64,000 nt of DNA from Anaeramoeba flamelloides. Taxonomy: Eukaryota > Metamonada > Anaeramoebidae. The stretch covers positions 3,720,001 to 3,784,000 of the forward strand of contig JANTQA010000047.1 of the NCBI GenBank assembly GCA_027625915.1, in the 5' to 3' direction. Below the pieces are notes generated by a model. It was not told the origin of the DNA. It was given only the letters and a program-made list of their open reading frames with translations, and did not search any database. A program made the position numbers and the translations under genes. How positions within the stretch are numbered: the first letter of the stretch is position 1; every line of letters begins with the position of its first letter. This document shows, in pieces, positions 21,931-34,330 of the stretch.

Positions 21931-23360
21931 ATTTACTGTTAACAAACGAAAAGAAAAAATTTTAATTTTTAAAAACAAATATAAGAAAGAGAGAAAGAAA
22001 AGCAAGAAATAAAAAAGAGAAGACATTATTGGTAAGGGTTCAGGGATCAGGTGCTCTTAATCTGTTAAAGAGAGAGTTTTGAAGTGGCTAAATTTGTGAC
22101 TACTAATTCAAAGAGTAGTCAAAAATACCTTTTAATTACACTCATTAGAAGTAAACCCCAATTCAAAATTTTTAACACACCAAAATTCAATTTGTGAAGA
22201 AAAAAACTTATTTAATCAATTCAAGAAGATTTACCAAATTAGAACCATTCACTAATTGAAATGTTAACACTTCTTCATAAATTACAATACTCCTAAAACA
22301 ATAAATAAATAATTATCAATACAAATAAATGAAGGGTGTGTCAAAAATTTTGGAGAGAGCAAAACAAAAAATGTATTGGTAAATATGTTGCAGTTCTATT
22401 AGGATTGTTGATCGATCAAATGGTTAGATACTACCAACTAATTTTATTTGAGTTCTTCTATTTTGAACATCTTGACTTTAACCATAATATCAATTGCTCA
22501 AAAAATTTTTGATCCAACGAAACAAATTACGTAATTCAAAAAATGAAATCAAAACAAAAAACTAAAAAGATGAAAAAATGATTTTCATATTTTACAAAAA
22601 TCAAAATTATCTCCAATTTCAATGAAATTGTATTATTGTGATTGTTTGGAACGTTTTAGCTGTGTGGAAAATTTTGAATTTTAGTTTATTTTAAACTCAA
22701 TTTAGTTTTCTGAGAATAAAAAAGAGTAAAAAAATAGTAAAAAATGTAAAAACTTAAAATAACTTGAAAAAAAGTTTTTTGTCTTACCCAAGTGTTGAAT
22801 GGATTGATAATTATTTTCTTTTATGTCGAAAAACTTCTGGATTTCCACCATAATTTGTTTTAAAAAAGGGGGAAAATATTTGAAAAGCTTAAGATCAAAA
22901 GAAAAAGTATAAAGTTTTAAGTTTTAGATCAGATCCTTAAAGTTGAAGTTAAATCTTTAAAGTAATGAATTTTTAAGAATAAAAAAATTTTTTTGACATT
23001 TCCTTGTTGTAAGTTTTGCATTTTATTTATTATTATTGATTTGATATCTTAATTTTACAAATTCCCCTAACCTCATTTTTACATAATCTCAGTACCGTGA
23101 ACTAAATATACAGTACAAAACCAACAAAGTACCTGTGGGTATATTATACAGTAAGGTTGTTTTAGTTAACTTCAGTTGCTTTCATTCAAAAATCTCTTTA
23201 GTTGGCATCCTAATCACGTTAGTTACTTCCGTTAAATCCTATTTGCTTCTGTTCAGTTTACCCATTTGTTGCTTAACTTTTTGGTATTTTAAAGAATATT
23301 TGATCAATTCAAAATAGTTTCTTCAATTACTTTTTTATGTCATAAATTAAAAAATACCAA

Positions 23361-23437
23361 GTTAGCTTTTCCAGAAATTAAAAGAATTGAGTAAAATCTT
23401 TGATATTTCTCCTATTCTTTTGAATTCTAGAAAATCA
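23361..23437. repeat. Solitary hairpin module
   Basis: GTTAGCTTTTCCAGAAATTA at the left and its approximate reverse complement ending CTAGAAAATC at the right, about 77 bp. It is a single unit of the composite hairpin family. Confidence 0.7.
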
Positions 23438-24042
23438 TTGTATTGTTATTATTCGAAATGGTTTTGCTTTATACAAAATTTTGGAATGTAGTGAATATTT
23501 TGACAAAGTGATTAATTTGAATTGATGTTGTTACAATATTTTTTCTTCTTTTTTCCATTTTTAAAATTTTTTTTAATCTGTTTTGAAAAAAGATTTTATA
23601 CTTTTATATATGAAGAAAATTTATAAAATGAGTTCGGTGTGAAAGATTCTTTATAAAGAACTCTTTTAGAAGTCATCTTATCAATTTAAAAAAACAATAG
23701 ATAAAAAAATTTTTCAACATATCTTATGAATTTTCAAGTATTTTATTCAACAGATCAATTGTTTTAGATAATGTTGAACTCTTTTTCTTTGGTTACCATT
23801 TGATAGAGTTTCAAGTGTTTGAATATTATAATGATTTAATTTAATACATGACCCTTAAAAAATCAAAATATGATCAAATCATTTTTTTTTATTTTGAATT
23901 CTTTGCAACATAAAAAAATTTGAAATGGAGTAATAATTTGTTTACAATTCCCGAACAGTTCTTTTTAATCTTAATCAACACAATTTTCTTTTTTTTCTTA
24001 TTTTCTTTTTTTGAAATTTATTACATACTTTCACCATTCTAG

Positions 24043-24789
24043 AACAAATAAAACAGAACTCCTACAAGATATTTTAAAAGAATTTTCAACAATTTTTGCA
24101 CCAAATGATCCCAACTCTGAACAACAAAAAAAAGTCTTCAACACTTCGGAAAAGGTTTTACGTAAATTAGGAGAATTCCATGGTTTGCAACAAATCACAC
24201 AAAATAAACTGGATCAATTCGACAACCTAATTAATTTATTAGGAGCAAAAATGGATCAACTCAACGAAATTTACAAAGTGATTGACAACCTAACTTTGTT
24301 TGTTGAGCATGTCAAAAAAATTGTCTTGAAAGTCGAAGGAAGAGTAAACGAAACAAAAAAAGCTAATTCAAGAATCAACAAAATCTTTGGTCGTTCAAAA
24401 AAAAAGCTAGTCAAACAGAAAAAAAATCAAAAAAGAAAGAAAGAAAAAGAATTGGTTATAGAACAAATGATTTACTTGCAAAATATGACCTTAAAATTCG
24501 TAAATCAGAAGAAGAAGAAGAAGAAGAGAAGAATGAAAACAAAAAAAAAGAAAAACCAAAACAAAAAGTAGAAGAAGAAAACGAAGAAAAAGGAAAAAAA
24601 GAAGAAAAAAAAGAAAAAGTAAAAAATGAAGAAAAGAAAGAAAAAGTAGAAGAAGAAAAGAAAGAAAAACAAGTTAAAGAGAATGAACAAAATAAAGAAG
24701 AAAAAGAAAAAAAAGAAGAAAAACAAAAAGTAGAAGAAGAAAAGAAAGAAAAAGAAATTGAAGAGAAAGAAAATAAAGAAGAAAAATAA
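24043..24789 (+). CDS. BLOC-1 subunit 4 (cappuccino)-like protein, 3' exon
   Basis: The exon begins after a T-rich tract with CCATTCTAG (phase 2); the upstream exon with the start codon was not found. Residues from KVLRKLGEFHGL through LGAKMDQLNEIYKVIDNL and FVEHVKKIVLKVEGRV align with BLOC1S4 around its EFVGML, AKAAEMRRIYSRIDRLEAF and V-x4-E-x2-V positions; the region is helical, as expected for a BLOC-1 coiled-coil subunit. Known: BLOC-1 acts on endosomes in lysosome-related organelle biogenesis. Odd: at the A9 run 24397-24405 the frame must move by one extra A to enter a better frame ending at 24789 (NDLLAKYDLKIRKS, then a long Glu/Lys tail with EEEK units). Without the shift the frame ends at 24571 in a poor Lys run. 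This could be a homopolymer miscall or real. The family call rests on a modest alignment. Confidence 0.6.
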
Positions 24790-25628
24790 AAACCAAAAGT
24801 TTCAAATAGAGAGATCATTTTAAATTTAAAAAAGTATTTTTGGTTTCAACTTAATTACAAATTAAAGCTATAAAATCCATCGCTTTTGTCTCAAAATAAT
24901 ATTCAAAAAACTATTTTTCAAAATAAGAATATAATTTTTCATTTTAGTTTTGATATTTTAATTGTGTTTTAAATAAAATTTGTTTTTCATACAATACGCC
25001 AAAAAAAAAAAAAAGCAATTGGTTTAAAAAATAATTTTGTTTGTAACTATTAAGACAATAATAAATCTGATTTTCTGAAACCAAAAAAAAAAATGTTTAG
25101 AATATACAATTGGAATTTTGAAATATTATAAAATTATTTGATTAAATTTTTGACAAAAAATTTATACGATATTAAAGACTTTTCAAAATAATTTTCATTT
25201 TTTGACATCTCGACTCAATTTAATAATCAAAATCAAATAAAAATTAAATTTTTATTAAGATACTTTAATCACTTCTTTTTATTCTATTATTATTAAATCA
25301 CGAGGTTATTTTAAGAAGAACTGGTGAAAATTGTTTTTAAACACAAATTGAAAAAAATAATTTTTAAAAATCTTGTTGTGTAATATATTTTATTTCAATT
25401 ATTATTATTATTGTAATTAATTGATAAGTAGATTTTACGATAATGTATTTTTTTTCTTTTTGGTGTAAAATATAAAATTCTATAGATTTATTTATAAATA
25501 ATATGAATTGTGAAATGAAAAAAAAAAAAAAAAAAAAAAAAACAATAAAGAATAAAAGATCAAAAAACAAAGAATAAAGAAAAATTATAATTAAACTAAA
25601 TTTGAATAAATTATATGAAAACAGCTCT
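24790..25628. other. Convergent intergenic spacer
   Basis: Between the 3' ends of a plus-strand and a minus-strand gene. A/T-rich with poly(A) runs (25519-25542). Nothing else is seen. Confidence 0.6.
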
Positions 25629-27256
25629 TTAGTGGTCTTCTTCCTTTTTACATTTATTAGAAGTTACAATTATTGGTTTTCCCATTTTAAAAACTTCTTT
25701 ACCCGTTGAATTATTAACAGCTAACCCAATTGAAAAATATAAACTGAGGATTGCTGTTAAAATTAACATATTGCCAATCAATATGGAATGGGTTTTGGAA
25801 AAGATTCTGATTATTAAAAAGAAAATTGCGGTATTTAAGGAAGCTACAATACCAAAAAGTGGTTGGCTATAAAACAATGTTGAAAGCAATAAAAGTGTGG
25901 AAAAAATAAGTATAAGGATTAAAAAAACCACATATCCAATAACTCCTGAAGTCATCTTAAACGAGTTTAAGTTCCAAAAACCATTATTCCAAGTTATTGT
26001 TGAAGCAATGAAAAAAACTGATATTAATGAAAATGAATAAACCTCAAAAGGTACTTTTTTGACAATTCCAATGATAATTGAAATGCAGCAGATTACAGAT
26101 GGTATAGTCATCATCCACGAAGGATATTTTTCTATTAGATATTTTTAAAAAGTAAATTTTAGAAGTTTTTTAAAAAAAGTAATAAGGAAATGAAGATAAA
26201 AAATATTATTATTTTTGGTAAATTAAAATTGATAAAAAGATTTATTTATTGAGAGAAAAGGAGTAATAAAAGAAAATTTATCAAAATATAAAAAAAGAGA
26301 AAAAGAAAAATAATTAATATATTATCATAAAATAATAATATTATTATTTGTGTTATAAAATTAAAAATTATCCACACAAAATTATTAAAACTAAAGAATT
26401 TTTTTTTTTCAAATAATGAGGTTAGGTTTTTTAGTTGCAGATAATTTTTTATCGTTAGAAATTTTTTATTTAATTTTCCGCACAAACTGAAGGTTTAACC
26501 GATCTTTGTATTTTTAATAATAATATAGAAATAACAAATAATTTTTATTCGGGTTTTCTTATTTTTGATTATTTTATTTCAATATTAGCCTTTTAGAAAT
26601 TAACATTAAACTACACCATTGCTGAACTACTTACTTTTTAAAATAATACGAGTTTAAATTTTTTTTCGTAATTTTTCTGCTGCAAACATTTCAACTTGAA
26701 AATCAGAAATTTTAAAAAACTAACAAATCCAGGTTGGTATAAAAGCAAAAACTACAGATATTTTTAAATATTTGATTAGTATTTTTTATTGATTGGAATT
26801 TTTTTTTTATAATTTAAAAAGATCGCACCCTATATGTCCCTACGACATCAAAAAACATTAAAAATTTGATAGTTGATTGAATTTTAATAATAAGAATTTA
26901 CTTTAATTTTGAGTAATTTATCAATTATAGACTTGATTAATAGAGAGAATAAAAGGTTAAATTTACCTTTTAGTGTAAAATAAACTAAATTCGTTTTGTA
27001 AGATTAGATCAAAATTTGCATTCATCATTTTATTTTCAGACAAAATTTTTTGGTTTAACTGAAAAATTAAAAATTAGTTTTATCACTATTACAGTTATTT
27101 TTTTCTTTACAAAAAATTCAATAAAATCAAAATATAAAAAAAATCCTCTCAAAAAGTAATAGATTACTTGAATTTTAATTTGTAGAAAAAGTTAAAAATT
27201 TCTCTCAATCCAAAGTCTTTAAAGAAAAAGATATCATCTCTGGACACCTCTTAGAC

Positions 27257-27300
<44 letters not shown>

Positions 27301-29533
27301 TTTGTTAAAAACAACTGCTGATCATGAAGCACATAAATTTTCTAATTTGTAACCAACGATAGTTCTCCAAAGTTAAAAAAGATTTTTTTATTTGTTTTTT
27401 GGTAATACTAAAAATTAGATCTGGGCTGTTTGATGGGTAGTTAATAAAGGTTAAGTTTCTTTCTAAAAGAGGAATTAGTTAGTTGAAAATTTAATTGATT
27501 TTCAATTTTATAGTTTTTTTTATATATTTTTTAAATAATCATCTTTAACTACTTTCTTATTCTTCAATGAAACTTTAAAAGTTTTTGAAAATTTTGCTAG
27601 TTTTTTTAAAGGGTTTTTTTTTTTCTAAAAATGCTGTTTTACATTCCTGAAACAAGAATGTTTCTATTTTTGTGAATCCCTGCCCCTGTTTGATGTGAAA
27701 AATATTGTGGTATTTGATTTTTGACTTTGTGAAAAAAAAAAAAAAAATAGTTTATCTTATTTTTTTAAAAGCTAAATTCCTATTATTTATGATTTAAATG
27801 AAACAAACTTGAACCAAAAGGTTTTAAAAAAGAAATTCAAAAAACGGCAATCTAAATTAATTTAAAGTCGAAAAACAACAACGAAATTTTGTTTTAAGGG
27901 TGTGTCGACTTTCAAACAAAATGGAGTTAAATTAAAAGATTTCATTTAATTTTTTTGCAAAAAGATCACTTGTAAAAATTCATGAAAAAAAAATCATTTA
28001 AATTCTTGAAATGTGATTGAATTAATATCTCATTTTTTAGCAAAATTATCTTTTTTCAATTCAAAAAACGAAATTATTTTTTTTTTTTGAAAAGTGCACT
28101 AATTTTGTCCATAAAATAATTTTTTATTTTAGAAGAAGGAATAAGAGGTTAATCAGGGAGACTCTCTATCACCTCTATTATTTGGATTTATCAGAAATAA
28201 AATATTTAGGAATTTGACTTGAAAAAAAAAATAAGCATTTAAATACAAACTTTAAAAAAGGAAAAAGCAATTTTAAAAAAATAAAAATGATTTTTCACCA
28301 ACAACAATTAGACAATGGGTAAAATTGCCAATTATAAAATCGATATGCATTAGTAAATTATTTTTATGGATTAGTTATTTTTAATTTAACTTGAAAAGAT
28401 TTTAACTCAATAGATGTATGGATAAATAAAAAAGTAATATTTTTTTTTAAAATTAATATACATTCTTTAAGAATAATTTATAAAACTACAGTAAAAATTG
28501 ATCAAGTCGGAATTTCGATATATAAAATAAGATTTAAACTCAAAAAGAAATCACAGAACTTGTTACTGGCTTTGAATAATTATACCAAAAAAATATATAT
28601 TTTTCAAAAAAAAGACAACGAAAATATTAATTGGATAATATATAATTTAAAATTATTAAATGCAGATATAAATAATTTTAGACAAGGTTAATTATAAATA
28701 GTTCTGGATAGAAAGGTCAGGAATATTGAAAAATTATTATTAGACTAACAATATAAACAAACAGGCGTGTCGTCAAGTGCCGTCAAGTGCCTAGGTTTTC
28801 TTGAGGTTTTCTGTTTTATCTCTTAAGTGTTCTAGGTTTTTTTAACTTTAGAAATACAAAGAAAACTCAAAAAAACCTAACTGACATAAGAGGAAATTAA
28901 TTTCCTCCAATCAAAATATAAATAAAAAATGTAAACTTTCTCTTTTTAATCTTGTCAAAGGTGACTAGAAGAAAATAGTTGGAAATTTTGGCAAAATAAT
29001 AGCTAACAACTGTATTGAATCAATTTCATAGTGAGAAACAAGAGTAAAAATTAAAGGCACATTTCCAAATTTGAATTTCAAAGAGAATAAAAGCAGTTTT
29101 TTTGTTTTTGGAAGATTTTGATTTTGAAAATTAGCATTTTTTTGAAAAAATGAACAATTTTTATAATAAATGGTATTTCAAGAGAAGCAAATCAAAATTT
29201 TCTCTTTCTTCACCAATTCCATGTTCTTGTTGTTTGATAAATATTCAAAAAATGTAAAGATTTTTTTCACTTTGTGAAAAAAGCAATAAAAAAAGTAAAA
29301 CTAAAAAACAAAATCTTTTGTTGATCGAAATAACTTGGTTTTGTTACTAAATGATAATTAACAATGAAAAAAGGCTTTTTTTGATAATTTAACTTGTTGT
29401 TTTATGAGGATTGGTCATTTGGCATTTTTATGATGTGTTTTTTCCTTTCGGAAATTCTCGTAACTTCAATATCAAAAAAAAAAAAAAAAAAGAAAAATTT
29501 TGTTTTGTTTAAAGAAAAGATAAATTCAAAAAA

Positions 29534-29564
<31 letters not shown>

Positions 29565-29864
29565 AAGAAGAAGAAGAAGAAAAAGAGAAACGTTACGATC
29601 ACCAAATGTGTGAAGTGCTATAAAGAAAGATCCAAGAGCAATTCCAAAAAAGCCAATAATAGATGCTCCACTCAATTTTATCTCAGAACAACTCTTTATA
29701 CAGCAACATTTTTTTTTGTTCTTTTCAACATCTTCAGTATCAGACACAGTGGGCTTATTAAGTGAGTTTGTGTCCTCTTCAGAGCTTGTATTATTTTGGC
29801 CGATCATATTTAGTTGATCAGATTCACTGTTAGTCGAAAATGGTTCAAAATCGCTAGTTGACAT
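25629..29864 (-). CDS. GPR1/FUN34/SatP-family acetate/succinate transporter-like protein, two exons
   Basis: Exon 1 is 29597-29864 (ATG, donor GTAACG), exon 2 is 25629-26131 (TAA); the junction is phase 1 and rebuilds a Gln codon; 256 residues. After an acidic/Ser-rich N terminus and a CCC-x2-C cluster (about 53-58), six hydrophobic segments follow. Family-like blocks in order: GFFGIALGSFFIALHTFG (TM1), YSFSLISVFFI...NNGFW (the family's TFGATAF..YGAFW), and TAILSLYFSIGLAVNNSTG near the end (ITALIAWYVALAG..). Known: these six-TM channels move acetate or succinate, or sense ammonium and acetate, across the plasma membrane. The diagnostic NPAPLG motif is not kept; the equivalent place reads KLSGASIIG, so substrate cannot be inferred. 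The 3465-bp intron begins right beside a (GAA)n tract. An alternative upstream start without ATG at 29894 was discarded. Confidence 0.72.
27258..27298. repeat. (TA)20 microsatellite
   Basis: About 40 bp of uninterrupted TA inside the SatP-like intron. Confidence 0.95.
28769..28886. repeat. Composite hairpin element fragment
   Basis: Starts with GTCAAGTGCCGTCAAGTGCC then TAGGTTTTCTTGAGG and ends AAAAAAACCTAACTGAC: an inverted, short member of the multi-hairpin family within the SatP-like intron. Confidence 0.7.
29537..29581. repeat. (GAA)n microsatellite at a 5' splice site
   Basis: About 15 GAA units; on the minus (sense) strand it is a CTT/TTC run starting about 15 nt inside the intron after donor GTAACG at 29596. 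A similar A-rich run (29474-29491) follows. Confidence 0.9.
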
Positions 29865-30676
29865 TATGTGTTTATAAAAAAATGAATTTGCCAATTAAAT
29901 TTTTGAAATCTCCACAATTTACAAGTGGTATTTCGACTTCATAGACTTTTTTGAGAAATTTTTTACCTGGGTGTTAGATATTCATGGTAAATTATGGTCT
30001 ATCTTCTTTATTTATTTTTTTTGTTGACACATTTGCTGATAATTGAAAAAGACAGCGAAAAAAATTTTCACTACACATTCTTTTTCTATTATCTGTTACA
30101 AAAGTGTTTTAATGGAATAGTATTAAAAATTGATGACTCTATTTGTTTGTTTGATACTTTTTTTAAAATTGAACACATTGGGCGTAATAAGAATCCTAAT
30201 GAAATGAATGACGAATAATTGAAAAAAAGTTTGATCAGCAAAAATTTTATTTAGTAAGGAACCTCAAATACCATTAAATAACTCCAATTGTATACTATTT
30301 GTCGCAAAATAAATTGAAAAAATTTTCATTCAGCTATTCAAAAGATTTGAAAAAAATTATATAACTTTTCAACTTTTTAATTCCTTATGTCAGCACAAAT
30401 TAGTTATTTCCCTTTTAGAATTGGTTACTTTGAAGATTTATTTTAATCCTTGAATTTGATTTTTTCTGAAAGCTGAACTGAAAATTTTTGATCTTTTTAT
30501 TTGACAATTAATTTTAATTTATGCTAAACTAAAAATACAATTCCTTAACAATTATTTTTGCTACTTCCAATACAATTGGGTAAAATTAAAGAAAATCTTT
30601 TTCTTTTTAATTTTTCTTCTTTAAATGAATAAAAAAAGCAAAAGTCTCAAAATTTTTCTGAAAATTTTTTTCCACT

Positions 30677-31780
30677 TAAGGGATTAGCATCTACAAAGGA
30701 GAAGTCTAAGATTAAATTATTTTGTTATTGGGTATATATCACATTCATTCTCCAAGGTTCAAAAGTCTTTAAAAATATAATTAGTAAAATCGTACTATTT
30801 GTTGATCTCTTTAATTAAAAGTTCTCCTTTTATTTTAAAAAATCCAAGATAATAAGAAACTAAAAATATAAATTTCAAGTCAAATTTTAAGGATAAATTA
30901 TCAATATTTCAGACTCCAAAGTTGCAAAATATCTTTCTTAAATTTGTCTCGGAAGTTAGATAAATTGGTAAAAAATTTGATTTTTTTGAAAAATTGTCTA
31001 AGAGATCATTTTAAAAAATGATTTTAGCACATTGGAAATATCTTAGAGATTTTGATGATAACATAAACTTTGTTTCAGTCAATGGGGCCCAAAATTTTTT
31101 TAAAATATCAATTATTTTAGATTTTGACCATTAGAAGAAAAAATAAATAATAAGCTGAATAATACACATTAAAAAAATGCAGATATCCATCTTAACGAAA
31201 ACCAATTAATCAATCAGTTTTCTTAACAATTGAAAAACATATATTCTATGTTTACTGTGGTAAGAAAAACAAGATTGTTCGTTTTGATCTCCTATAAGTA
31301 TTTGAATAATAAATAAGAAAGAATTTTCACTTCATTTTCCAAACTTTTCTTTTAGATCTCAAGTCCCCAAACGAAGTGGGTTAATATCTGTGGTCTCTAT
31401 TTGATGAGGAAATGAAAATGAAGTGAATATTTTCACATTTATTATTCAAATATCAGGATCAAAGAGTAAATAAAATTCCAATAGAAATCTATATAACTTC
31501 TCAATAATCATTTCCATGGTTTCTATAACCTTAGAATTACATACTTTTACCAAGTGACTATTGATCTTACTATAAAAATTTTTTTTGCAACTGAATTAGG
31601 TTTTAAAAAAAAAATCAAAAATAAAAAACGATAATCTGAAAAAAAGTGCAAAAATGATTGAAAATTTTGAAATTTCAAAAAAATTTTTTTTTTCTTCTAA
31701 TATACATTTACACCCTTTTAACCAACATAATTCACTCACCACAACTTGGTTCCCTTGACTGGTAAATTATTTATTAAAAT
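30677..31780 (+). repeat. Dispersed repeat, longest copy
   Basis: Its 5' part matches 8435-8840 and its later parts match 39300-39860 (blocks such as ATAAACTTTGTTTC.GTCAA, GTTTTCTTAA.AATT and TTTTGAAATTTC). A foldback MITE lies inside. No reverse transcriptase or transposase remnant is readable. Confidence 0.6.
31289..31456. mobile_element. Foldback MITE, copy 2
   Basis: AAGTATTTGAATAATAAATA...TTCACTTCATTTTCC at left, reverse-complemented at right (GAAAATGAAGTGAA...TTTATTATTCAAATATC). Same family as 11503-11684, nested in the 30677-31780 repeat. Confidence 0.7.
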
Positions 31781-32954
31781 GATGAAACTCTTCCAATGAA
31801 TTATTTTTTTTATTGTTTACAAAAACAATAAATTCACTATAAGTTACTCTTGTTCACAAAAAAAAAGTAAGAAAAAACATTTAGTAAAAGATATAAAACA
31901 AAAATAAATAAATAAATGGTTACAAAAAAATAAAAGAAATATAAAAAGAAATAACCAATATATCAAAAGCAATTATATATACAATTCAAATAAAAATGAA
32001 TAAAAAATACATCAAAATCGCATTTATTACAAATTCCAAAAGAAAACGAACTGATTCCAAACGAAAAAATAAATTGAAATTTAAAAAAAAAAAAACTACA
32101 GAAATATTGGCCCATGAAAATATCAAGTACAAAATTGTTATGTTTATTAGTACCGATCGTTTTTAATTTTGTTTTACTTAGTTTAATTATTTGAATAAAA
32201 ATTTTTTTTTTCATTATTTCTAATTACATTTTCTCTATTTTATTTTCTTTATTTAATTAGGTATTAAACAAATAAGTAATATTTTTATTACTTCTTTGAA
32301 AATTTCTACATTTTACTGTGTATAATTAATATTTTAAAAAAAGTAAACATAAAACATAAATAATATAAAAGTATAATTCTTTTTTTTTTTTTTTTGATTT
32401 CAACAGAACAAAAAAGAAAAAAACTTTAGGATTCAATAATTTTTATGATTAATTGCATTAGATTTTAGTATATTTTTTCATTTTTTTTCCCTGAAAATAT
32501 TTTTTTTTATCATTACTTAATTTATAACTTTGAAAATATAAATTCATTGAGATTTGATACCCTATATTATTTTTTTTCCCATTATTTCACCTCAAGACAT
32601 TATTTGTTCATTTTTTATATAAAAAATTTAAACAAAAATTCAATTTTTTCAAAATAATTTTCCTTTCTTGGTGTTTTTTTTTCTGGTATAATTTATTGAT
32701 ACTCCAAATATAAAGCCATTTTAAAAAAGTGAAAACTTTTTTTTTTGGGAAAATTGGTAAAATGTTGACATTTGTAGACAATTTTTTTTTCACAATCTGC
32801 TTGAAAATGATAAATATTGTTTGAGCGAAGCGAGACACTTCATTTATTATGCCTTATTTTTATTCTTGGTTTAAAATGACTGATATTTGCAAAGTAAATA
32901 TATATTATTTTTAATTTTCAATTAATTTTCTCAAAAAATAAATATTGATAAATT

Positions 32955-33185
32955 CAAATAAATTATGAAATAAATTTTTAGTTCAATATTCCATTTTATA
33001 AATCTTCTTGATATCTCAACTTTTAAAAAAACTCAAGAGAAAGTATATTTTTCAAGCAAAACCAATTTTACAAAGTTTTTTTTAAGATTTAAAAGAATAA
33101 AATGCTTCCAAGCTTACGTAAAAAAAATATGTAAAATGGATAATGAATTGATAATTTTCAGATATTTATTTGAATTTATCGGTAC
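32955..33185 (+). repeat. Dispersed repeat, copy 2
   Basis: Partner of 8915-9130, about 80 per cent identical by eye, same orientation. Confidence 0.7.
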
Positions 33186-34330
33186 ACTTGGTTGGAATCG
33201 AACCTAGGTCAGGTGTTTCCCTAGTACAACTACTACCCTGAAAAAATCTACAAATGTCTAGAATCTACAAAAATCTACTAAAATTATCATCAGGCTTTTT
33301 TTTTAGGATTTAGTTAGAATTAAAAGTGTTTTAAAGTTTTGTGTTTTAATAAAGTGAAAATGTTGTTTTAAAAAAGCACTTTCCTTCACACATCAATCTT
33401 TGCACCATGTTAAAAGGTTGATCCTAGATTAAAACAGAAAAATTTCAATAATTTTTTATTCTGAATATGTTTTGGCTTTTTTAAAAGAAAGAACTTATTA
33501 TTAGTTTTTAAATACTGTTAATTGTAAAATAAAAGGATCAAAATTTTCATTCAGCTCTCCTTAAAATCACATTTCACAAGAATTAAAAGAAGTTTTACCA
33601 GTCCCCATTCTGAAAGGTCAATTAATAATTTAAGCTGGTTTTCGGAATTTAAAAAATGAAATTTTACATGATTTTAAACTACAATTTTTGGAAAGCTGAA
33701 TGAAAATTTTGTTCCATTTATTTTAAAACAAATAGTAGTCTTCACTTATTGAAAACAACTGTATCAAATAAACAAATAATTAAAATCAGTAATAATTTAT
33801 TTTTAAATTGTGTTTTGGAAGATGGGTACCTTAAAAATAAATTCAATTTTTTTTAGAATTGTAACTATTTCATCATTCTGATGTAAAAATAACATATTTT
33901 TGTATTTTTGAAACAATTTTAAAAATTAACCGACCAATTGTATTAATCTTGTTTTGAAATACAACATTGGTTGGTTAGTTCTTAGATCTTGTTCTCAAAC
34001 TATATTCTTTTCTCTTTATTTTAACACCAATATCAATAAATAATTCCTCGTTTTTTAACAAAAACGTCCTTAGGAAAAGGTACAATTTCTCAACCTAAAA
34101 ATCTTCAACTTTTTTAAAGCTTTTCCCCTTTCATATGTTGAAAATCTTTTGCTAGTTGGAAAATTGTTTTCCAGTGTTTGAATACCCTGATAAGACTTAA
34201 AGCTTGGTAAAAACCTCGAGATATTTTTGAGTGTTTTTCTCTCACACTATTCATTTTTTTTCTTTTATCAACCTCTTTCTTTTTGTACATTTTTCTCAAC
34301 ACATAAAGAAAAAATTGGCCTACTTTCATA

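Larger units (their letters stand above)
20980..24042. other. Intergenic stretch with second hairpin element
   Basis: Contains a poly(A) run (21070-21098), the composite hairpin element (21316-21930), its duplicated right flank and a solitary hairpin (23361-23437). The 5' exon(s) of the BLOC1S4-like gene should lie in the right part, but I could not identify them. Confidence 0.5.
29865..34330. other. Gene-less stretch rich in dispersed repeats
   Basis: Lies between the divergent SatP-like gene and the polytopic membrane gene. It holds the longest copy of one dispersed family (30677-31780) with a foldback MITE inside it (31289-31456), a second repeat (32955-33185) and a tRNA-like B-box (33192-33203). 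No coding exon is supportable. Confidence 0.5.

Noticed and set aside
24456-24818. Minus-strand Ser/Phe-rich frames opposite the BLOC1S4-like tail
   Set aside because: Antisense of GAAGAAAAA-type codons; no domain and no splice logic.
26246-26485. Minus-strand frame just upstream of the SatP-like second exon as its N-terminal exon
   Set aside because: It lacks family motifs, whereas 29597-29864 supplies TM1 and joins in the right phase.
30677-31780. Degraded retroelement
   Set aside because: No reverse transcriptase, integrase, capsid or long terminal repeat signal could be read, so no such class is claimed.
34114-34329. A 71-residue minus-strand frame with ATG abutting the start of the polytopic membrane gene
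   Set aside because: It looks superficially protein-like, but has no family resemblance, and a divergent coding start 2 bp away would leave no room for promoters. Kept out as unsupported.
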